The notes beneath the pieces are model-generated. The model ran no database searches and was not told where the DNA came from. It worked only from the letters and a program-made list of their open reading frames with translations. From Clostridia bacterium (GTDB taxonomy: Bacteria > Bacillota > Clostridia > Christensenellales > QALW01): a DNA stretch of 61,764 bases. Position numbers and translations under genes: made by a program. The first letter of the stretch is position 1, and the number at the start of each line of letters is the position of its first letter. Of this stretch, positions 57,012 to 61,764 are shown piece after piece. The DNA is taken from NCBI GenBank assembly GCA_017502165.1, contig JAFVVO010000015.1:1-61764 (forward strand), read 5' to 3'.

Positions 57012-58211
57012 TTGAAGAAGATTTTTATTTCACTTTGTATGTGCTGTTTACTGCTGATTTCTCAATCTGCGCCTGTCAGCGCACTGTTTGAAAATGAAAA
57101 TATAACGCTATACGAAAACGAGGTTTTTGCTAAAAATTCGGACGGAGTTTTTGCAGAAAATGAAAGCAAAAAAATAGGAAACTCTATCATTAAGGTGCCT
57201 ATTAAGGTTTTAGGGCTTACGGTTGGAAGTAAAACGGTAACGGTTAAAAAAGACAAAACCGTTTATCTTGGCGGACAGACTGTCGGAATTGCGCTTTACA
57301 CAGACGGACTTTTAGTAACCCAAACGGCGTCGGTAGAAGACGCGAACAATAATTACGTTTCCCCCGGAAGCGATGCGGGAATAAAAAAGGGCGATTATAT
57401 TTTGTCTGCAGATGGCGTTAAGCTGACGGACAGAACGACCCTTGATACAATACTGAAAAATTCAAAGAGCAAAAAAATAAAGCTTGAAATCTTGCGCGGT
57501 CAAAGTAAAAGCTTTACGGAAATTTCACCCGTTAAAACAAAGGACGGCTACAAGCTTGGATTATATCTTCGAGACAGTGCCGCAGGCCTCGGTACCGTAA
57601 CCTGCGTTGATCCCGAAACTAATGAGTTTTATGCTTTAGGTCACGGCATCAACGATTTTGATACGGGAAAGATTTTGACACTTCGAAGCGGCAGATTGGT
57701 CACCTGCATTATTTCAGGGGCGCAAAAGGGCGAAAAGGGCAGAGCAGGAGAGCTTAAAGGCACCTTTGGAGTTAATGCGCGCCAGCTTGGTGTAATTAAG
57801 GGAAACACACGCTTCGGTCTTTACGGAACGGTTTATAAGGGGTTTGAGCAGGGAGAAGCTATTTTAGTCGGATCCAAGGAAAATGTCCACGTAGGCAAGG
57901 CGGAAATGTATTCCGATTTTGAAGGGACAATGAAAAAGTATTCCATAGAGATTCAACACGTTAATAATCAAACCTTGCCGGAAGAAAAAAGTATGATTAT
58001 TAAAATAACGGACCCGCACCTTATTGAAACCACCGGCGGAATTGTTCAAGGACTGTCTGGAAGTCCCATAGTGCAAGACGGTAAACTCATCGGTGCAGTA
58101 ACACACGTAATGTTATCCGACGCCACGAGGGGCTACGGAATATTTATTGAAAATATGCTGGATACCGCGCAGAGTGTGGCAGAAAGCAATAAATTAAAAG
58201 AGGCATCATAA
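57012..58211 (+). CDS. spoIVB: SpoIVB serine peptidase (S55)
   Basis: Forespore protease that is secreted into the space between the forespore membranes and triggers pro-sigma-K processing by cleaving SpoIVFA. The 399-residue protein has a signal/anchor helix at about 2-22 and a PDZ domain near 105-175 (GSDAGIKKGDYILSADG in part). The S55 peptidase domain follows, with ALGHGI near 214 and the catalytic serine in GLSGSP near 349-354. The start is TTG with AGGAG 10-15 bases upstream. Its 3' end is duplicated at 61574-61695. spo0A, the usual next gene, is not found downstream; an accessory module is there instead. Confidence 0.95.
   Translation: MKKIFISLCMCCLLLISQSAPVSALFENENITLYENEVFAKNSDGVFAENESKKIGNSIIKVPIKVLGLTVGSKTVTVKKDKTVYLGGQTVGIALYTDGLLVTQTASVEDANNNYVSPGSDAGIKKGDYILSADGVKLTDRTTLDTILKNSKSKKIKLEILRGQSKSFTEISPVKTKDGYKLGLYLRDSAAGLGTVTCVDPETNEFYALGHGINDFDTGKILTLRSGRLVTCIISGAQKGEKGRAGELKGTFGVNARQLGVIKGNTRFGLYGTVYKGFEQGEAILVGSKENVHVGKAEMYSDFEGTMKKYSIEIQHVNNQTLPEEKSMIIKITDPHLIETTGGIVQGLSGSPIVQDGKLIGAVTHVMLSDATRGYGIFIENMLDTAQSVAESNKLKEAS
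58054..58163 (+). repeat. Direct repeat, left copy (spoIVB 3' end)
   Basis: 110 bp inside spoIVB from the catalytic-serine region to near the stop. It matches 61574-61683 at 106 of 110 positions with a constant offset of 3520 bp. The differences are at 58058, 58079, 58087 and 58103; all but 58087 are synonymous in the spoIVB frame. Confidence 0.95.
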
Positions 58212-58212
58212 G

Positions 58213-58244
58213 CCAAAGAGGTGGTCCTTTGACCACCTCTTTGG
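58213..58244. terminator. Perfect hairpin between convergent spoIVB and dehydrogenase genes
   Basis: A 14-bp perfect stem (58213-58226 with 58231-58244) with a 4-nt loop starts two bases after the spoIVB stop. The T tracts on both sides are short, so it is a probable two-way terminator, though not an ideal one. Confidence 0.7.
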
Positions 58245-58252
58245 TTTATGAA

Positions 58253-59488
58253 TTAAAAATTACTTAGTAAATATTTTTCTGCATCGGCAGACCACAGTCC
58301 GTTATTTTGCTTGACGAGTTTGTCAAGTGCTTCAAAACGTTTATCCTGCTTTCCAAGCATTTCAAAATCAGAAATTGCGGTAAGCGGAAGATTTATATGA
58401 GTATATATAAGCTTTTTTCCACCTGGGATTTCGGGCAGACGAAGAGTGGTGTCAATAGCCGCATCCATACCGCCAATATGCGTAATCATAACCGCAGGGT
58501 CAATTTTCTTCGCGCCGATAAGTCGTACAATATCCAGCATATCCTCGGTTGTGCTACCGCTGGTTCCTGCAACGTGGTGATTTTGATAATGAACATTATA
58601 AAAATTAAAGTTTGCACTGAAATTTTTATCTAAAGGACCGGCAAAGAAATTTAGACAACCATCAAATCCTAAAATGGAGTCTGCAAGTTCTACAACGGCA
58701 GGAACGGGTGCATAGACGAATACATCATCAAAACCGCCGTCGGATATTTTCAGCAGTTCTTCCTTTTGGCTTGTGTTGCTGAATATTAATGTAATACCAT
58801 CTTGCTTTGCTTTTTCGGGGTCAAAAATTTTCTTTGCACGTTCAAGTCTTTGTTCGTCAAGGTCGGTTACTACCAACAATGAGGGTTTAATATCACCGTG
58901 AAGAGCAATGTCAATAGCAACAAGTCCCATAGGTCCGCAACCGGCAAGGATAGCAACCTTACCATTGGGTTTGATATTGGTATAGGGCATTAAATGACTG
59001 TCGAGATGTATATTCGCTTTATAACCTCTTATTACACAGGACGTAGGTTCAATAAGTGAACCTTTGAAGAAACAATCACTTTCAAGCTTAATTAAATAGT
59101 CGTTTTCAATAATATGGTCGTAAACAATGGAATATGTCGACACACCGCCGATTAAAGGGAAAGTATACCCAACCGTTTCCATACCGCCGAGATAGGAAAG
59201 AACGGGAGGCATAACAACCTTATCGCCAACTTGGAATTTATCTTTCCATTTATCGGTAACTTCCACAACCTCTGCACAGAATTCATGTCCTATAATAACG
59301 GGATTCTCTGCAACATTATCGGGAACTCTTATGTGCTTTGCACCCTGTTTTGCGGTTTTGTATGTAGACATACAAACGCTGTCCGAAATAATCTTTATAA
59401 GAATTTCGCCATTTTTAAGTTCGGGCAACTCAAATTCTTCAAGTCTTAAATCGTTCTCTCCATACAAACGAACTGCATTTGTTTTCAT
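58253..59488 (-). CDS. Zinc-type sugar-alcohol dehydrogenase (SorE-like)
   Basis: Medium-chain dehydrogenase of 411 residues. It shows Cys39 and GHEFCAEV near 67-74 (zinc site), an insertion before the nucleotide fold, and the Rossmann motif AGCGPMGLVA near 185-194 followed by VTDLDEQRL. The size and the neighbouring aldolase and SorC regulator resemble the SorE/YggP type, which reduces L-sorbose 1-phosphate, but the substrate is only inferred. It starts 18 bp after the aldolase stop, with AGGTGA upstream, and is the second gene of the unit. Confidence 0.85.
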   Translation of the reverse strand: MKTNAVRLYGENDLRLEEFELPELKNGEILIKIISDSVCMSTYKTAKQGAKHIRVPDNVAENPVIIGHEFCAEVVEVTDKWKDKFQVGDKVVMPPVLSYLGGMETVGYTFPLIGGVSTYSIVYDHIIENDYLIKLESDCFFKGSLIEPTSCVIRGYKANIHLDSHLMPYTNIKPNGKVAILAGCGPMGLVAIDIALHGDIKPSLLVVTDLDEQRLERAKKIFDPEKAKQDGITLIFSNTSQKEELLKISDGGFDDVFVYAPVPAVVELADSILGFDGCLNFFAGPLDKNFSANFNFYNVHYQNHHVAGTSGSTTEDMLDIVRLIGAKKIDPAVMITHIGGMDAAIDTTLRLPEIPGGKKLIYTHINLPLTAISDFEMLGKQDKRFEALDKLVKQNNGLWSADAEKYLLSNF

Positions 59489-59506
59489 AATCTTTTCACC
59501 TACAAC

Positions 59507-60376
59507 TTATATACGACCGGCACTGCCAAATTTTCTGATTTTGTCTTTGACAACTTCTTTCATCATAACTCTTGCATCCTCAAAAACAATAAAGGGCCAG
59601 GTTGAAGGATTTTCCACTGAGTTAAGTTTATCTTTAAGACCTTTGTTCATAGCACCAACAACATCTGAATAGATATTTATCTTAGTTATACCATGACGGA
59701 TTGCATTTTGCATTTGGTCATCGGGAGTTCCGCTTCCGCCGTGAAGAACGAGTGGTCTTTTGCAAACTGCAGTAATCTCGTCAAGTCTGTCTATTCTGAG
59801 TTCGGGAGTTTTCTTATAAACACCGTGAGAGGTGCCTATAGCAATTGCAAGAGCGTCCACATCGGTTATTTCAATAAATTTTGCAACTTCTTCGGGAACG
59901 GTCAAAGTTTCACCAGGATCGGTATCGGTTCCTGTTTCGCTGATGCTTCCGACACTTGCGTTACCAACATGTCCAAGTTCGGCTTCGACTGATATGCCGC
60001 GAGCGTGAGCGTATTTGGTGATTTCCGCAGTGTTTTTAGCATTGTTTTCAAAGTCTAAAACCGAGCCGTCATACATAACCGAGCTAAAACCGGCGTCAAT
60101 TGCTCTTTTAATAAACTCAAAATCGGTAGCATGATCTAAATGGAAACACACAGGGATATTAAAATGGTTCGATGCTTCTTTTACCATAGAGGTTATAAGC
60201 GGTAAGCCTTTACCTTCAAGGTCCACACCGAGCCCCATCAGAAGAGCAGGGGATTTTTCTTCCTCGCAGACTTCGAGTACTGCCTTCATCATCTCATAAT
60301 TACTTACATCGAATGCCGGAATAGCATAATGGTTTATTCTGGCATCCTCAAGCATTTCTTTCATTGAAACTAACAT
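59507..60376 (-). CDS. Class II ketose-bisphosphate aldolase
   Basis: Zinc-dependent aldolase of 289 residues in the fructose/tagatose-bisphosphate family. The catalytic and metal residues are visible: HLDH at 79-82, EAELGH near 131-136, GTSHGVYK with His184, and LHGGSGT with His212. A NIYSD phosphate-binding segment lies near 234-238. It may cleave tagatose- or fructose-1,6-bisphosphate or a sorbose-derived phosphate; the partner genes favour a sugar-specific catabolic role over glycolysis. AAGGAG precedes the start, and a consensus promoter lies 30 bp upstream. Confidence 0.9.
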   Translation of the reverse strand: MLVSMKEMLEDARINHYAIPAFDVSNYEMMKAVLEVCEEEKSPALLMGLGVDLEGKGLPLITSMVKEASNHFNIPVCFHLDHATDFEFIKRAIDAGFSSVMYDGSVLDFENNAKNTAEITKYAHARGISVEAELGHVGNASVGSISETGTDTDPGETLTVPEEVAKFIEITDVDALAIAIGTSHGVYKKTPELRIDRLDEITAVCKRPLVLHGGSGTPDDQMQNAIRHGITKINIYSDVVGAMNKGLKDKLNSVENPSTWPFIVFEDARVMMKEVVKDKIRKFGSAGRI

Positions 60377-60405
60377 AACTACAACTCCTTAAATATGATA
60401 AATGC

Positions 60406-60434
60406 ATTATAGCACCACTCTTAACAATTGTCAA
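60406..60434 (-). promoter_or_regulatory. Consensus promoter of aldolase-dehydrogenase operon
   Basis: On the minus strand a perfect TTGACA (60429-60434), a 17-bp spacer and a perfect TATAAT (60406-60411). Such a full consensus implies strong basal activity and therefore probable repression by the divergently encoded regulator. Confidence 0.78.
60421..60434. promoter_or_regulatory. Candidate operator palindrome
   Basis: A 14-bp near-palindrome centred on ACAATTGT (12 of 14 positions symmetric) overlaps the -35 of the aldolase promoter and lies 17 bp from the -35 of the regulator promoter. It is the natural candidate for the SorC-type regulator, but SorC sites cannot be proven from one locus. 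Confidence 0.45.
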
Positions 60435-60450
60435 TTACAAATGTTAGGGA

Positions 60451-60479
60451 TTGACTTTTGACTTTATAGATGGTAAAAT
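60451..60479 (+). promoter_or_regulatory. Promoter of the SorC-type regulator
   Basis: TTGACT (60451-60456), a 17-bp spacer and TAAAAT (60474-60479), 22 bp upstream of the regulator start. It is divergent from the aldolase promoter with 16 bp between the two -35 boxes. Confidence 0.65.
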
Positions 60480-60501
60480 GATTAAACAGTAGGTGAGTAA
60501 A

Positions 60502-61434
60502 ATGAATGTAAGTGATGAAAAAATATTAATGGCGGAAGTAGCAACCCTTTATTATGAAAAAAAGCATACACAACAAGAAATTGCAAATTTGATGAATTTG
60601 TCAAGACAAACGGTTTCTAAACTGTTAAATGATGCCATAAAAGAAAATATAGTTGAAATAAAAATTCACAATCCAAAAAAGGACTGTGAAGAATTGGAAA
60701 CACTCATTTGTGAACGGTTTGGCATTAATAAATGTGTTGTCTGTGGATCTACAAGTAGAAATGAATCCATACGCAGAACTATGACAGTAAAAGTGGCACA
60801 GGATTATATTCTTCCCATAATTGATAAGGGTAGACAAAAGATAGCACTTTCGTGGGGTAGAACAGTTCAAGAATTGATAAATTCAATGCCTGAAATGAAA
60901 ACAAACGGCAATACCGTTTTTCCGCTTTTTGGTGCTACCGATAATGAAAATTCATACTTTTCGTCAAATGAATTGGCTCGCGGTATGGCAGATAAGATTG
61001 GTGCCAATGTAAAATATGCGTGGTTTCCGTATATGGCGGAAAGTATCGAGGATTGCAATTTGCTTAAAAATCTTTCCTATTTTGAGAAAATGCAAGGTTT
61101 GTGGGATTCTGCCGATATTGCGATTGTAGGAATAGGAAATACCGAAATTCTTGATGTTTTCGGCAAAACCTTTGGTTATAGCGAAAAGCATTCAGAGATT
61201 ATCGGCGATATAGCAACTCATTTCTTTAATGAAAAAGGCGAATTTGTAAATCTGTATCAAAACACTTTATGCGCATCTGCAAATAGCATTAGAAATGCAA
61301 AACAAACGATTGCTATTGCATGCGGTGACAATAAGGCATTAGCAATCGCAGGTGCTTTGAGAACAAAACTAATCGATACCCTTATTACTGATGAATATAC
61401 AGCAAAAAAAATTTTAGAATTTTGTTGGTCCTAA
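60502..61434 (+). CDS. SorC/DeoR-type sugar-binding transcriptional regulator
   Basis: A 310-residue regulator. The ATG at 60502 is chosen because AGGTGAG lies just upstream; a GTG at 60493 overlaps that site. The N-terminal helix-turn-helix is near residues 22-45 (QQEIANLMNLSRQTVSKLL). The C-terminal SorC sugar-phosphate-binding domain runs from about 60 to the end (SWGRTVQEL near 113, IVGIGN near 207, GDNKALAIAGAL near 276). It probably controls the divergent aldolase-dehydrogenase operon in response to a phosphorylated sugar. Confidence 0.9.
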   Translation: MNVSDEKILMAEVATLYYEKKHTQQEIANLMNLSRQTVSKLLNDAIKENIVEIKIHNPKKDCEELETLICERFGINKCVVCGSTSRNESIRRTMTVKVAQDYILPIIDKGRQKIALSWGRTVQELINSMPEMKTNGNTVFPLFGATDNENSYFSSNELARGMADKIGANVKYAWFPYMAESIEDCNLLKNLSYFEKMQGLWDSADIAIVGIGNTEILDVFGKTFGYSEKHSEIIGDIATHFFNEKGEFVNLYQNTLCASANSIRNAKQTIAIACGDNKALAIAGALRTKLIDTLITDEYTAKKILEFCWS

Positions 61435-61471
61435 TATAACACGTATAAACAAATGTATATTTCCTATAATA

Positions 61472-61507
61472 CAAAGAAATCGTACCAATATTGGTGCGAT
61501 TTCTTTG
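61472..61507 (+). terminator. Hairpin after the regulator gene
   Basis: A 15-bp stem (61472-61486 with 61493-61507, one G-U pair) with a 6-nt loop, 38 bp past the regulator stop. There is no long T tract, so termination is likely but not certain. Confidence 0.55.
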
Positions 61508-61573
61508 CGTTTAAAGGAGATTTTAAGAATTTATTTGAAATAAAAATTTGTTGGACCTATATTGACACACTCG

Positions 61574-61683
61574 TGTCGGGAAGTCCCATAGTGCAAGATG
61601 GTAAACGCATCGGTGCAGTAACTCACGTAATGTTATCCGACGCCACGAGGGGCTACGGAATATTTATTGAAAATATGCTGGAT
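61574..61683 (+). repeat. Direct repeat, right copy (spoIVB 3' end)
   Basis: Second copy of the 110-bp spoIVB segment, 96% identical to 58054-58163. Sequence on either side is unrelated to the left copy, so the repeat edges are sharp. Confidence 0.95.
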
Positions 61684-61695
61684 GCAGCTGCATAG
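61574..61695 (+). pseudogene. Orphan 3' fragment of spoIVB
   Basis: About 40 codons of SpoIVB, from the catalytic SGSP motif to a stop at 61693-61695. The reading frame is intact, with one amino-acid change in the shared part (Leu to Arg) and a different, shorter ending (MLDAAA). Upstream there is no signal, PDZ or start consistent with SpoIVB, so it is a remnant. An ORF reading through it from 61453 has no ribosome site and a non-homologous N-terminal part. Confidence 0.88.
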
Positions 61696-61699
61696 CGAA

Positions 61700-61764
61700 C
61701 GGGCGGATAATATCCGCCCCTACGACCATCTTCGTTAGAATCTGTAGGGGCGGTTATCAACCGC
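61700..61764. repeat. REP/MITE-like double-hairpin inverted repeat (cut by window end)
   Basis: A perfect 10-bp inverted repeat (61714-61723 with 61744-61753) is flanked on each side by a small hairpin: 61701-61709 with 61711-61719, and 61750-61755 with 61759-61764. The GTAGGGGCGG core resembles dispersed intergenic repeats seen in clostridial genomes. The element may continue beyond the window. Confidence 0.7.

Noticed and set aside
58213-58244. Attachment-site core for an integrase
   Set aside because: The hairpin is not repeated at the right border, and no integrase is present; a terminator explains it better.
61453-61695. 80-residue ORF as a new gene
   Set aside because: The second half is the spoIVB fragment; the first half crosses the hairpin after the regulator gene, and there is no ribosome site at its start.

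Overview
The window is chromosomal DNA of a low-to-mid GC, spore-forming member of the class Clostridia, most likely the Oscillospiraceae/Ruminococcaceae group. The evidence is the sporulation genes (spoIIID, spoVM, spoIVB), the firmicute-type gene orders (yicC-remA-gmk-rpoZ-priA; prpC-prkC-rsgA-rpe-spoVM; dxs-tlyA-nadK-argR-recN-spoIVB), a T-box leader on thrS, and a dockerin-bearing secreted protein. The family placement is inference from gene content; no 16S or database comparison was possible.

Layout. 1-1089: 3' part of hflX. 1136-5958 (minus): a probable transcription unit of a lipoprotein, a dockerin/GLUG surface protein, spoIIID and an SGNH hydrolase. 6144-10290 (plus): a membrane protein with a repetitive acidic tail, lon and engB. 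10387-11370 (minus): a solitary ABC-type substrate-binding lipoprotein. 11528-15821: pcrA-ligA. 15905-28061: a tightly packed housekeeping run (yicC, remA, gmk, rpoZ, priA, def, fmt, rsmB, rlmN, PP2C, prkC, rsgA, rpe), most neighbours overlapping by 1, 4 or 8 bp. 28145-28410: two very small genes, a 49-codon membrane protein and spoVM. 28445-33897: asp23-amaP-nusB-M22 paralog-folD-xseA-xseB-ispA. 33954-34663: a TSUP transporter carried as two half genes. 34820-38545: ppx plus an aconitase-like hydratase. 38558-47979: cell shape and division (mreBCD, PBP2, an HlyD-like protein, ylmE, sepF, divIVA-like, DUF5665-like) followed by lspA and rluD. 47976-51070: promoter, threonyl T-box, thrS and a TIM-barrel isomerase. 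51262-58211: dxs, tlyA, nadK, argR, recN, spoIVB.

The only clearly accessory stretch is 58164-61573: a class II aldolase and a SorE-like dehydrogenase on the minus strand, transcribed divergently from a SorC-type regulator through two near-consensus promoters. It is bracketed by a 110-bp direct repeat (106/110 identical) of the 3' coding end of spoIVB, full gene on the left and orphan fragment on the right. Three of the four differences are synonymous, so the copies look as if they diverged as functional spoIVB alleles. This suggests that a sugar-phosphate module entered at the spoIVB 3' end, exactly where spo0A normally follows in Firmicutes. A REP/MITE-like double-hairpin inverted repeat closes the window.

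No CRISPR array, phage, transposase, integrase, rRNA or tRNA gene was seen. Most of the window is conserved core genome. The points deserving a second look are the spoIVB duplication with its island, the hairpin that buries the spoIIID ribosome binding site, the unannotated 49-aa/spoVM pair, the split TSUP transporter, the HlyD-like protein inside the division cluster, and the dockerin/GLUG protein with its lipoprotein partner.
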